Shown here piece by piece: positions 9,414 to 19,204 of a stretch of DNA of 23,874 nucleotides (positions are counted from its first letter, which is position 1; every line of letters starts with the position of its first letter). Source of the DNA: Chara braunii (Eukaryota; Streptophyta; Charophyceae; Charales; Characeae); assembly GCA_003427395.1 (NCBI GenBank), contig BFEA01000928.1, positions 59,500 to 83,373 on the forward strand, written 5' to 3'. Both the position numbers and the translations under genes were made by a program. The notes under the pieces were generated by a model. That model did not search any database. It worked only from the letters and a program-made list of their open reading frames with translations, and had not been told where the DNA came from.

Positions 9414-9682
9414 CCCCACTCAGCCCCGATCGAAGCATAGTTGAGGGAGCCTTGTCGCAAGGGTACTTCAGGTGCTACCATAGGTACGAGAAGCCTCCTT
9501 TTGGGTGGTGCCACCAGCCATTTTTCACTAGGCGCTGTTGCACAGCCACCCAATTTGCCCTGTACTCCCTGGCATCCATCGGCCTAGCCTTCAAAGTTAT
9601 CCCTTCAGCGTGCCTCGGGGCCATGTCCCACAGGGTAGCCTGTCGGGGCCCAGTTTGCAGAAGAGAGACAAAAGTGAAAAAG

Positions 9683-9726
9683 GTCGGAGCGCTGTCGGAG
9701 CGCTGTCGGAGCGCTGTCGGAGCGAC
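9683..9726. repeat. 11-bp tandem repeat, four copies
   Basis: GTCGGAGCGCT is repeated from 9683 with an exact 11-bp period; the fourth copy ends AC instead of CT. The period is not a multiple of three. Confidence 0.95.
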
Positions 9727-10055
9727 GCCGGCTGAAGGACCCGTAGCCGGCGACGGCGCGGGTCCGTCCTAAGCGCGGCGGTAGCTGCCATCATGACAAC
9801 TCGGACTGCTCGGTTGTTTTCTTCGACATTATCAAGGACCAAGACCAGGTTAAGCAGAGAGGAGGAGGAAGGAGTTTGGTCGTGGGTTCTGTGAGCTTCC
9901 CTTGCTCTCGAGTTGTGGCTCTGAAGTTGAAGTTCCGAGAGGCATAGGAGAGGGCAACCTCAGTTTAGCATATACCAGGAGGTATCGCGCCGCGCCTATG
10001 CCTTGTCCTACGTTGCCACATCGAGGAAGGCAGATGCAAAGTTCGAAGATGAAGG
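9727..10055. other. Possible 5' untranslated region of the plus-strand LINE
   Basis: No gene is supported. The stretch lies just upstream of LINE ORF1 and may be its 5' UTR, but the 5' end of the element cannot be placed without a second copy for comparison. Confidence 0.35.
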
Positions 10056-10064
10056 TATAAAATT
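10056..10064 (+). promoter_or_regulatory. TATA-like box upstream of LINE ORF1
   Basis: TATAAAATT lies about 70 bp before the ATG at 10127. LINE promoters are usually internal and often TATA-less, so this may be chance. Confidence 0.25.
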
Positions 10065-10126
10065 CCTCTGAGCCCCACCTAACCTGAGACCTGAGTCCAG
10101 ATCTGTGTTTGGAAGCCTGCCGCGAC

Positions 10127-12716
10127 ATGAGTATTCTAATTAAACTACGGTCTAGGGTATTGATAGATCAAAGTTATTATTTATTATTTGTTTTGCCGTT
10201 GTTTTGGACTTTAGTTTGGTCCTCTGGGTTGATGTCAACCGCATCTTCAATAATGGCATCGTCTGTTAACCCCATGCTGTCCGTCCCACCGTCCGATGCA
10301 GATAGAAGCCGAATCAATGACCTCTTGAGCACATGCTTCAATGACGGAATCTTACCGCAGAAGCTAGCACCAAGTACGGTAGAGGTAGGGGATGACTTCG
10401 TCAAAGTAGTAATAGACCATGATCTGACACGCATTCAAGCAGGATGGTTAAATAACCATGCAGTCTCAATCTTCTTTGACCATGAGTCGGCCTCCCTACC
10501 AGTGGGTGTGAAAAGTCGTCTCGTTCGCTTATATGAGAATGGGTGGGCAGCATCAGGGGCGACCGGCGCACCCCCTAAGAGAGGCGTCTTCAGAAACGAA
10601 GGCCGAAATTTAGCTACTTACGTAGCGTCAGCGGAGCAGATCGCTCAATGAATGCTGACGAAGAGAGAAGATAAGATCACTCTCGATAACATGACCCATA
10701 CAGTGCACTTCAGACCATGGATGTTAGAATTGCAACTTCACCAGTGAAGAGAAGCCATGAGCCGCGAATTTTTTTGGGTCCGATGTCTGGATGTGCCTGT
10801 ATCGGCAATGGGGTTACTCAAAGGAGTAATTGAAGATGCATTTGGATCGATTATCAAGGACTGTACCCCGTACAAATATCCGTTGTCACCTGATCTGCGA
10901 GATATACACTTCAATCTTACCCCGTCGGCTAAGCTTCGATATAAGGAACGGCTCGTCGTAGACCTTTGGGAATTCGGCCGCATGGACATCAAAGTCGCTT
11001 GTGCGACGACACCTTGGTGCTCTGTATGCCGTAAATATTTCCATAAAGATTCAGACGAGTCCTGTCCTAAGAATAAAAGCAAGTCAACTAAAGACCCAGA
11101 GGATAAGGAGGGGACGGAAGGAGGAAAGAAAGACAAAGGAGACGATGGAAATGGAGGAGATAAGGAAACTGATAAAGGGAAGGTTGACGGTGAGAAGAAA
11201 CCTGATGAGGAGGATAAGAATGGAACGGAGAAGGAGAAATCGAGAGACAATGGAAAGAGTGATGACAAAGGAAGGGAGAGTAGAAAAGGGAAGGAGGCGA
11301 GTGTAGATGGGAGTGGGAGAAAAAAACAGGGGAAACAAACGAGGAAAGTGAAGCCCAAAGCTAAGACAACCTGGAGGAGGAAGGGGAAGGATAAGCAGAT
11401 GAGAGAGGAAAGAGAGCTCTCCCCCCCCCCTCCCCCCCCTCCCCCTTCGGGGGAAAAACTGCCCCAAGACAGGAACCCAGATGGAATCGAGAAAGAAGGG
11501 GAGGGGGGATCCACGGAGACCCCAGACCCCTTTGTAGAGGCAGTTCCGGAAGGCCAGGGGAACCCCCCAGTGGAAGGGGAATTTGGATGGTGTCACCCCC
11601 AAGACAAAAATCCTGACAGATCCGAGATCAAGGTGATCCCTAACCCCTTTGCAGAAGCAGTGCCGGAAGGCCAGGATCCAACCCCAGTGGAAGGGGAACT
11701 CATAAAGCGACAACCAGTTGTTTTTGCGGGAAAACCTAAGAGGATAAATGATCAGACCGAAGGGGGAGTCATGGGAATTTCCCTGACCGCTTTAGGGGGG
11801 TCTTCGAACTCCGAAATCATCTCCATTGAAAAGATAGGAGACCACCTAATTAGTGACCTCCAGGATGACAAAGAGAAATTAGAAATGATACCACACTCTG
11901 ATGAGACATCTGATCCAGAAGCAGAGGAGGAATTTGAATTTGCAGTGGCAGGTCTCTTTGAAGCAGGATCGATCCTGTTTGATATACAGAAGGACGCTGA
12001 TAAGGTAATGATGTGCACACCAAGCAAGAAAGCGCGCTCAAACGAAAACGTGCCCCGGCCGACGGTCCAGGAACAATACCTGGGTGACCCTTCGGGAGAG
12101 CCGTCTGGCTCCGCACACACGGATAAGCCGCCCTCTAAAAAGAGGGGTCACTCCTCTAGATCAGCTAAAAAATCCCTGTCACTTGCAAACCCTATTGCCA
12201 CTCTCGGTAAGGGAGATAGAGCTAATGGCAGAGTGCAGGAATTTTTAGTCCCTATCATCTGCTCCAATTCTACGCAAGGGACGATGTACCTAACGAAGGT
12301 AGCTAAAGATGAATCTCTATCGATACCTTCAGTAGAAGTAACATCCCCCCTCCACAGAGGAAGAAATAGTGAAATTAGTAAATGAACAAGTCTTACATTA
12401 TTTGGGGTCGTGCGTGGTTCTTCCAAAACCGAAAATGGGCAAACAGTTAGTGGTCTTAACGGAAAGCAAGAATATTCTGCTTCATATTATCTTTCTTGCA
12501 ATTCAAGCCATATCTGCATCTTTCGCAAACTGGAGCTCTACAGGAGTATACTGGCTGCCTCTGCAAGAGCTGATTCAGGGGAGAAGAGAATCGTGCGAGA
12601 CTATGAAGCTTCCTGTAGGACTGTCGGCCTTAGAGGTCACAGATTGGTTAACCAGGAGAGAAGCTCTTGACTACCTGTCATCAGGGCACTACGGAAAGGT
12701 TAGTCATACCACATAG
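10127..12716 (+). pseudogene. LINE ORF1 (gag-like nucleic-acid-binding protein), broken
   Basis: ATGs at 10127 and 10232 are possible starts; the later one avoids a hydrophobic stretch (YYLLFVLPLFWTLVW) that is odd for ORF1. One frame runs to 12385, interrupted by TGA at 10649-10651 and 10745-10747. After the second comes a region ending in a Cys-His knuckle, CSVCRKYFHKDSDESC (C-X2-C-X4-H-X6-C, wider than the usual X4 last gap) at about 11018-11065. Next is a long Lys/Asp/Glu/Gly-rich disordered segment, an eight-Pro run at about 11420, and two copies of a 39-residue repeat ending PVEGE. Near the C6 run at 12345-12350 coding resemblance moves to another frame, which stays open to a TAG at 12714-12716. 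In LINEs this protein binds element RNA; that role is inferred from position and the knuckle. Confidence 0.75.
11527..11700 (+). repeat. Internal 117-bp (39-residue) repeat in LINE ORF1
   Basis: The segment encoding PF(V/A)EAVPEGQ..PVEGE occurs twice, 117 bp apart (11527 and 11644). A preceding PQD(R/K)NPD word is also duplicated. The phase is a multiple of three, so the duplication kept the frame. Confidence 0.85.
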
Positions 12717-12757
12717 TTCAACCAGCATCCAAAGACTAGGCGGACAGGACCACACTG

Positions 12758-15700
12758 ATGGTCATGCCCAGTAGAATCCGTATAGTAACATGGAATGTCA
12801 AAGGTATTGGTGATAGAGATAAACGGGGTAGAGTGCAGTCTTGACTACACTCAAACCAAGCCCGCATTATTGGTTTACAGGAGACTAAATTAAACAATGA
12901 GAAGATAAGAGAGGTTGAGCGGTGGTGGGCGGGACCACAGTTTTGGGCCCCGACCGACGGCTCTAAAGGGGGTGTGGCCATATTGATTCACAAGGACTTA
13001 GATTGTCAGATTATTGACTATTACGTAGACCCAAGAGGACGTTGGGTCTGGGTCAAGCTCGAAATTGACACAGAAGAATGGGTTATAATGTCGATATATG
13101 TTCCGGTGATTTACGCAGAACACGTCCCCTTCTTGGCTGACCTTCCAGCACATATCCCCGAGGTGGAGAATTTAGCCATGATTGGGGATTGGAATACTAC
13201 CTTGAACCCAGGGCTAGATTCACCCACCCCCCTAGCTTTACGGTTAGATAGCACAATGTTGATGTCCCTCTTGGAAGCCCAGTCTCTTACAGATACCTAT
13301 AGGACGATGAATCCAGAAGACCATGGCTACACCTGGTATGGGCCACGACCTTCTAAGTCAGCGCCCCAGCCTCGCCGTAGGCTGGATATCATTACGTTGA
13401 GAGGCGACCTTTGGGACAGGTGCTTATCTGCGGATTTTTTAATTTATGACATTTCTGACCACTACCCAGTTGTAGTGGCCATTATTGCAAAAGACCTGAT
13501 CCAGAAAGCCAGACCCCCTTCCGCCTAAATGTGGCAAATTTAAAAGATAAGGGTATCACTAATTGGGTTAACACTCAAATGATACAGTGGCCCAAGGCCC
13601 GTGACCTGTTCACAAGTGAGAATCGGTGGTCAGAAGTGGGGCTGGGCATAATCAGAGAAGCCCTGATGGTTTTCTCACGGATGAAGTCTGCAAACAAGAA
13701 ATGGAAAGAATTGAAATGTTTGAAAGACATTGAACAAGCGGAACAACAAATGGGTCAGGATCCCTTTACTGACTATTTTTGGTCTGAGAAAAGAAAACAG
13801 GCTTTGTGCCAACTCGAGTCTCTGGACTTGCAGAAACAAGCGGAATGGCTTGAGTGGCTAAAGCTTCGGGGGATCGTAGGCTACGATAGAATGACTAAGT
13901 TGACTTTTCGTTCGTTGATCCTAAAACAATCTAAGCCGTTAGTTGGAGAACTTATTCACCCATTTCAGCAAAATTTAGCAGTGGCGTCAGACACAGTTAC
14001 TATGAGTGCCTATGCAATGGATTATTTTAGGGACATAGTTTCTACAAGGCGCCCTTTTGATAATTTCACAACAGACCTGTCGCTGGAATCGAATTTCTGG
14101 GAAAGAACTAATGCCTGTATCGGTACGGCTGCGAAATTAAACTTGGACCTCCCCTTGTCGCAGGAAGAACTCCACAGAGCGGTAAAACAAATGGCAGGGG
14201 GCAAATGCCCGGGATTGGACGGGCTTCCNATGGAGCTATTTCTTAACTGTTGGGAGGGATTTGGCCCTTTTTTATGTCAAATCTACAACAGTGCATTTAC
14301 AAAGGGGTCTCTACCCCCCANCCTGGTGAAAGGGGTGATCTCCCTGATNTATAAGAAAGGGGATAAACGAGACGTAAAGAACTATCGCCCAATATCACTG
14401 TTAAACGTCACCTACAAAATCCTAGCCAAGGCCTTGGCCATTAGATTAGCCTTACTACTGCCAAACCTGGTGGGATGGGAACAAGGGGCGTTTGTCAAGG
14501 GGAGGTCCATTTTCGAAAACATTCTGACCACCGTTCAAACATTAGAGGTCATCAGTACAAAAAAGAGAGAGGTAACCATTCTGTTGCTGGACATGGAGAA
14601 GGCCTACGATAAGGTAGGCTGGGCCTTTGTCTCAACAACACTGGCTAAAATGGGTTTTGGAAGCGGTTTCACCAACTGGATTCACGCCATGTATGCAAAC
14701 GCTACCGCAGTGGTGATGGTGAACGGTCACCTCTCAGAGGAATTCCCTTTAACCCGATCCTTGCGGCAAGGCTGGCCGTTAGCGCCACTGTTATTTGTTT
14801 TACAACTAGATGTCCTTTTCATAATACCGAAATTGTTGGTCTTAGATTAAATCCGACCCTCGAGTGGAAAGGGGGGGCACTCGCTGACGACTTAACTGTC
14901 GCCTGTGAAAACTCCACCTCTTCCTTGGAGGAACTAAAATCGGTATTAGATGAATACTGCCTGTTGTCGGAGGCTTCCATTAATTGGTCTAAATCGACAT
15001 ATTTCCTTCCATCACAATTTGTACTCAGGATTGATTGGGGGCTCAGGGAGGTTCCCACAGAAAACTCAGAGAGATTTCTGGGACTTCAGGTCTCACTCAC
15101 GGAATGCTCAAGGACCCAAGACCAGATTCTGGCAGCCAGGGTCACAACAAGGATTCAGGGCTGGGTCAAGCACTATAAGTTATTTACCTTCGGCAGAGCT
15201 CTGGTGTTGTCGGCGGCTGCATTCTCGATCCTCTGGTTCCCCCTTTCCATTTGTCTTCTGGGACAAGAGGCTTACACGACCATTAGAACAGCCGCGGCGA
15301 GGTACCTTTGGAAACCAGGGGCGGAGGAGGGCGAGGGATACATTGCTAAAGCCGCTTGGGACACAGTATGCTTTCCCCGTGAAGAAGGTGGTCTGGGACT
15401 TCAGGACCCTCATTTGCAAAACTTAGCATTGCTAGCAAAATGGGTGATCAAGACACTCTTCGAAGACCCTACCAAGTTGTGGGTCCGTCTCGCAGCATAT
15501 ATTTTACAGAAGGAGTGGGCGCTGTCAGACTCGGGAGACGTATGGCAATGTATCCTGATTCCGTCATACTTGAACAGAAGAACCAAGTCCAGACTATGGA
15601 GAGATATCCTTCGAGCCTGGAAAAAGTTATTGCCAAAAGCCCTTCAACCACCAAGTACAAAAACAGAGATTTCTACGCAGTGCCTTTTCGAGAACCCGTT

Positions 15701-16976
15701 GATCCTGGCACCAGATGGAGGCACCTTTATGGCCATGGATGGAGCAGGGAACTTCGGAAAGGCATGGGTGGAAAAATGGGTCTTCCTCATCAGACATTTG
15801 TGGGATGAAGAAACAAATGATTGGTTATCGGAAGAGCGGTTGAGACAAAAAATTCCACGTTTACGTTTTGTATTCGAAAACAGAAGTAAGATCATCGAAG
15901 CCATTCCTCGCCAGTGGGCTTTAACTCTGAATAGTACAGCCGAACATGCAGCAGGCTCTTGGCTGCGCTCGGAGGAGGAGGAATCTCTAGTGTGGAGACT
16001 GATTGGCCCTAATTTGGAAGGGGGGTGGAGGGTGGAGGAATGGAGGGAAGGGACCGCAGTTAAAAGAGGGGTACAACTAATAAAACTTCAAGACACAATT
16101 GTGCAGACTACAACAGGTCTCCTTGAACTCCGTGTTTGGCAGGTTCAGAAGCATACCTTGCTATTGGGAGAAGCAGACTCATTTTGGGTGGAGCCTCTCC
16201 TGTTAGGCTGGTGTCAGGGGGATAGAGAAGTTGATAATCCTATCCCATTGTGTCAATACACCCCGAGGGTAGGTGTGAGATCGTTGAGACTGAGATCGAA
16301 ACAAGAACACTCCCCTGTCGCTCTGGCAAACAAGAGGTATATGAAGATAAAAGGTTCACTGGCAGAAGCTCCTAATTGGCAAGCCCTCTGGAAGGCCTTG
16401 AAGAAGTTACCTTCGCAATGAGACTCTAGCTTGTTATGGGCTCAAAGTATACAGATAATTCCAACCGCTCTCTGGCTGGCAGCAAGAGGGATGGACCTGC
16501 CCCAGACCTGTAGTCGGTGTAGTTGGGGGTGGGAATCCAACATTCATTTATGGGTTCACTGCCCGCTGTCAGATACCTTGTGGCAATGGTGGGTAGTGCT
16601 ATGGAAAGACTGTACTGGCGAAACTTTTCTCTGGTCAGACGATTGGATACTATATGGTAGGTTGCCAGACCATAGCTTTAATTACACGGAGGGCTGGGGT
16701 TACGTAGCGTTGGTCTGCAGAGGGTTAATAATGCAGGTGATTTGGTGGGCCAGAAATGTAGTTGCCCTTAACAAGGGAACAACAAACCTGCATCAGCAGA
16801 TACAAAGGGTAAAAACAAACATGAGACTCCAAATAAAAACGGATTGGAAAAGATGCTCGAGTCGCCAAGGCAAAGGCCGACTTTGGTTTTCCAGATCCTG
16901 GTCGAGAGACAATAAGTTAGCAAAGCTTTCAGGGGAGGGAAGAGTGGTGGTAACTCACTGGCTAAAACCTCCGTGA
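12758..16976 (+). pseudogene. LINE ORF2: AP endonuclease, reverse transcriptase, C-terminal Cys-His motif; broken
   Basis: The start is the first ATG after an in-frame TAG at 12737. The endonuclease (12758 to about 13490) shows TWNVKG, QETKL, SIYVPV, GDWNT, RRLDII and SDHYPV, so all usual catalytic blocks are present. Reverse transcriptase follows: KCPGLDG, NYRPISLLN, LDMEKAYDKVGW (motif A), RQGWPLAP and LADDL (motif C). It differs from the common KSPGPDG, RQGCPLSP and YADD. The C-terminus has CSRC-X8-H-X4-C at about 16508-16562. Lesions are TGA at 12842-12844, a shift in the C run near 13511, a shift in the TTTT near 14815, and TGA at 16419-16421 where the sister LINE has Arg. Single N bases at 14229, 14321 and 14349 lie in the RT core. 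The protein would nick DNA and reverse-transcribe element RNA at the target. Identity is certain; whether each lesion is real is not. Confidence 0.92.
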
Positions 16977-17318
16977 GTAGGCTAAGAGATACTCTGCTGT
17001 GTTAGGACTTTTCACAGTAGATAAAGTGTGAAGACCAGTGAGCTTAGGATGTGGGATAGACGAAGGATTGATATTCATTAAATTTTTTCTTTTAGTGGTG
17101 CTTTAGGGATATTATTTTCCACTATTTTTGGAAAGTCTGGATAAAACATAGGAATGGGACACTGGACCCGGTTTCTAGCGATGGATTCATAATCTTTACA
17201 TACTAGGAATAGGGTATTCTTCCTGGGACGCGGAACCCGGTTTTCAGCTCAGCCTATCTGGGTAAGGGCCCCAGTTCAAACCCGGGTTGAATTGTGAGGT
17301 CCCCGGCCTCTCCTATGT
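16977..17318 (+). other. LINE 3' untranslated region
   Basis: No open frame of note. A motif of about 20 bp (GGGAC, then ACCCGGTTT) occurs at 17156-17174 and 17225-17244. A tRNA T-arm-like word lies at 17270-17286 but no tRNA surrounds it. The sequence runs into the adapter at 17319 with no poly(A), so the element end is probably missing. Confidence 0.6.
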
Positions 17319-17356
17319 CTGTCTCTTATACACATCTAGATGTGTATAAGAGACAG
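17319..17356. other. Nextera mate-pair junction adapter (two Tn5 mosaic ends), an artefact
   Basis: Positions 17319-17337 are CTGTCTCTTATACACATCT, the 19-bp Tn5 mosaic end, and 17338-17356 are its exact reverse complement. The 38-bp palindrome matches the circularisation junction of Nextera mate-pair libraries. Translation gives the SYTHLDVYKRQ peptide, a common contaminant in predicted proteins. It is not biological sequence of this genome. The flanks (LINE 3' UTR at left, low-complexity DNA at right) may not be neighbours in the organism. Confidence 0.97.
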
Positions 17357-17732
17357 GCCAATTTCATACGTATACACAAGCCCGCGAAGGTGGATGTCCG
17401 TCATCCTGCTGGGATGTCCGTGTGTCCTCAGGCGTGGTGCAGTGGTGGAGGCGGGAGACCTTCCGGGCTGAAAAAAAAAAAAAAAAGGCGCCAGTCGCGC
17501 GCATAGTGACAACCGGCTCGAATTCAAATTGTCGTCGGCTTTTCTTACCGCCGTCCGAGCGTTGGAGCGATCTTGACGTCGACACAGTAGCGGCAAGTTT
17601 GGTGTCCTCACCCTCACTCTTCTCCTCTGGTGGTTACCTGCTGCTTATTCATAGGGCGTTCCCAGGGTGAGAAGGAGGTGGAGGGAGGAGGAGGAAGAGG
17701 ACGAGAGGGGAAACAGAAGAAAGGATTTGCAC
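17357..17732. other. Unassigned sequence right of the adapter, with an A15 run
   Basis: No gene is supported. A run of about 15 A at 17471-17485 follows a 70-bp GC-rich stretch that contains TGGTGCAGTGG, a partial match to a pol III A box. This could be the tail of a SINE, but no B box is seen and the left side is cut by the adapter. Confidence 0.3.
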
Positions 17733-17835
17733 CTACCGTCATCAGCTGAATAGAACGCCCGGTTATTAACGCTGCATTTGGCACAACTTTTGGTCCAGAT
17801 GCAGGTGCAGCGTTCTATTCAGGCGAAGACGGTAG
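17733..17835. repeat. Inverted repeat with 26-bp arms (fold-back element)
   Basis: Arms 17733-17758 and 17810-17835 are complementary at about 23 of 26 positions. The innermost 12 bp are perfect (TGAATAGAACGC / GCGTTCTATTCA). Within the loop, AACGCTGCA at 17768 can pair with TGCAGCGTT at 17806 as an alternative 9-bp stem. The structure may be the end of a MITE-like element or a larger decayed fold-back. No target-site duplication is obvious. Confidence 0.75.
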
Positions 17836-18054
17836 AAGAAGAAGAGGAGGAGGAGGGGAATGCGATGGCGCTGTTTTTTTTTTGTTTTGACGTTTCTGTG
17901 GTGACGAGGAGGAGGAGGAGGGAGGGCGCAGAGATGGAAATGCTGCTGCCGCTTTCGGTTGCTTCGTTCATATGCTGAGGAGGAGAAGGCGGGAGGAGGA
18001 AGAAAAGGCAGCGATGGAGCTGGTCTTTGGTTTGTCGTATTAACGAGGTGGTGG
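17836..18054. other. Purine-rich low-complexity stretch
   Basis: GGA/GAG/GAA-rich on the plus strand with short T runs. Open frames are driven by composition (Glu or Arg runs). No gene is supported. Confidence 0.5.
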
Positions 18055-18083
18055 TGATGATGATGATGATGATGATGATGATG
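18055..18083. repeat. (TGA)n trinucleotide microsatellite
   Basis: About 29 bp of perfect TGA repeat, giving Met or Asp runs in open frames that are not genes. Confidence 0.95.
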
Positions 18084-18364
18084 CGGGGAGGAGGAGGCGA
18101 TGGGAATGGCGTTGGTGCCGTAAGGTGGAGGAGGAGGGGAAGAAATCTATGGCGCAGCTTTGTATGTTGTGGTGCCTTTTTTTTATTGTTATTTTTTCAG
18201 TGCGTGTTGTTTTTTCTTCTGTACCTATAACTTTTTTTTCTTTTTTTTTTTGGGTACCTATAGCTTCTATATCAAGGCTATAAACAAACAAACAAAAAAA
18301 ACTATCAGGTCTATCACCCAGTTCAGATACTTTTCATGTGCGGCGAGGCCTGAAGTGTATGAAA
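18084..18364. other. Low-complexity stretch, T-rich on the plus strand
   Basis: Dominated by T runs between 18178 and 18252 and an A run near 18294. No gene is supported. Confidence 0.5.
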
Positions 18365-18480
18365 GCAACATGAAATCAAAATCAAAATCAAAAGAGAGAG
18401 AAAGGGAAAGCAAAAGCAAAAGCACAAGCAAAGCAAGAGCCCTGCTGATCCTGAGCCCTGCTGATCCTGAGCACTGCTGA
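18365..18480. repeat. Simple repeats: AAAATC units, AGCAAA words and a 16-bp tandem repeat
   Basis: AAAATC is repeated at about 18371-18391, then GA-rich and AGCAAA words. After that comes AGCCCTGCTGATCCTG in tandem at 18438 and 18454, with an 11-bp partial third copy at 18470. Confidence 0.85.
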
Positions 18481-19204
18481 TTGGAGCTATAGTACTTACC
18501 ATGCATAAGACTATTCAAGTAAAAAGGGAAACAAAAAACTACGGTAAATTTTCAACAAAATATGATAGATTTTCAAAAGACTATAAAAAAAAAAACGACA
18601 ATAGAAAGGTCTCTAGTACCTCAGTCGTTAGAGCAAATGGCTGTTTATGCGCTGATTTTGACTTCTTTGAGGAGGATGTGAGGGCAGACGCTGGGCTCGT
18701 CTGCCGGTATTATAAAGATGTGTTTATTATTATTATTATTATTTTTTTTTTTAAAGCAAAAGAAAAATCAAAGCTAAGCAAAGCACATCGGAGTAAAGCA
18801 AAGATGGCGAGCCGCGAGGCTTAGGAACGGCGGACAGTCTTCTGAGGATGAAAAAAAAAACCAAAAAAATGAAACCCAAAAAAAAAACTAAAAAAAAAAC
18901 AAAAACAAAAAAAAAACAAAGAAACGAAAAAAAGAAATAGGGAAAACAGTGGCCATAGGCTGCTTCTCGTACACGCATCGACAGACAGATCAGCATTACT
19001 TCTCCGCATCATGTACAGCTCCCAGTATGCAACGCGCAATTTCCCAGGCTGCGCTGCGCTCCTGGCACTCACTCCTCAGGGGGGGTTCTTCCCAGACTAC
19101 GCCTTGCGGCACCACCAAAAAAAAGAAAGAAAATAAAGAAAGAAAAAAAAGAACGAAAAAAAAAAAAAAGGAAAAAAATGAAAAAAAAAAAAACAGAGAA
19201 AAGA
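18481..19204. other. Low-complexity A-rich region
   Basis: Includes an (ATT)n tract near 18725-18743 and long A-rich runs at 18850-18935 and 19118-19200. Open frames on both strands are Lys- or Phe-rich products of composition. I see no gene. Confidence 0.5.

Larger units (their letters stand above)
9100..9640 (-). pseudogene. Probable upstream part of the same decayed gene
   Basis: The minus strand at about 9624-9478 reads as ordinary protein (including MDAREYRANWVAVQQRL and NGWWHHPKGGFSYLW) and ends at a TAG at 9475-9477. Two tandem duplications (9251-9349 and 9340-9413) then interrupt. Coding resemblance returns at about 9165-9080 (GITSLAEILKK, then in another frame KELQRETKMLIEDSA), leading into the coiled coil at 9071 after a further shift. 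I read this as the 5' part of the coiled-coil pseudogene, disrupted by small duplications and indels. The link is plausible but unproven. Confidence 0.35.
10056..17318 (+). mobile_element. Nearly full-length L1-like LINE (non-LTR retrotransposon), inactive
   Basis: The element carries a gag-like ORF1 (from 10127 or 10232 to 12716) followed 41 bp later by ORF2 (12758-16976) with an AP endonuclease, reverse transcriptase and C-terminal Cys-His motif, then about 340 bp of 3' sequence. This order is that of plant and algal L1-clade elements. Autonomous activity is ruled out as sequenced: TGA codons at 10649, 10745, 12842 and 16419, and apparent frameshifts near 12345, 13511 and 14815. No poly(A) tail or target-site duplication is visible. 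The 3' end may have been cut off by the adapter at 17319. Both boundaries are approximate. Confidence 0.88.

Noticed and set aside
10738-11713. Minus-strand open frames opposite LINE ORF1 (258 and 209 residues)
   Set aside because: They are Ser/Phe/Leu-rich antisense shadows of the Lys/Glu/Gly-rich ORF1 segment.
285-16976. Alternative genetic code with TGA as a sense codon
   Set aside because: TGA is also used as the apparent native end of LINE ORF2 (16974) and of both the truncated LINE and the chromovirus pol, and Arg at the aligned site fits simple CGA to TGA mutation.
17222-17293. Possible tRNA or tRNA-derived SINE from the T-arm-like word CCCAG-TTCAAAC-CCGGG
   Set aside because: The T stem has a mismatch, acceptor ends do not pair, and no anticodon arm or properly spaced A box is present.
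17294-17506. Small protein beginning upstream of SYTHLDVYKRQ
   Set aside because: Part of it is a translation of the Nextera adapter and the rest has no motif.
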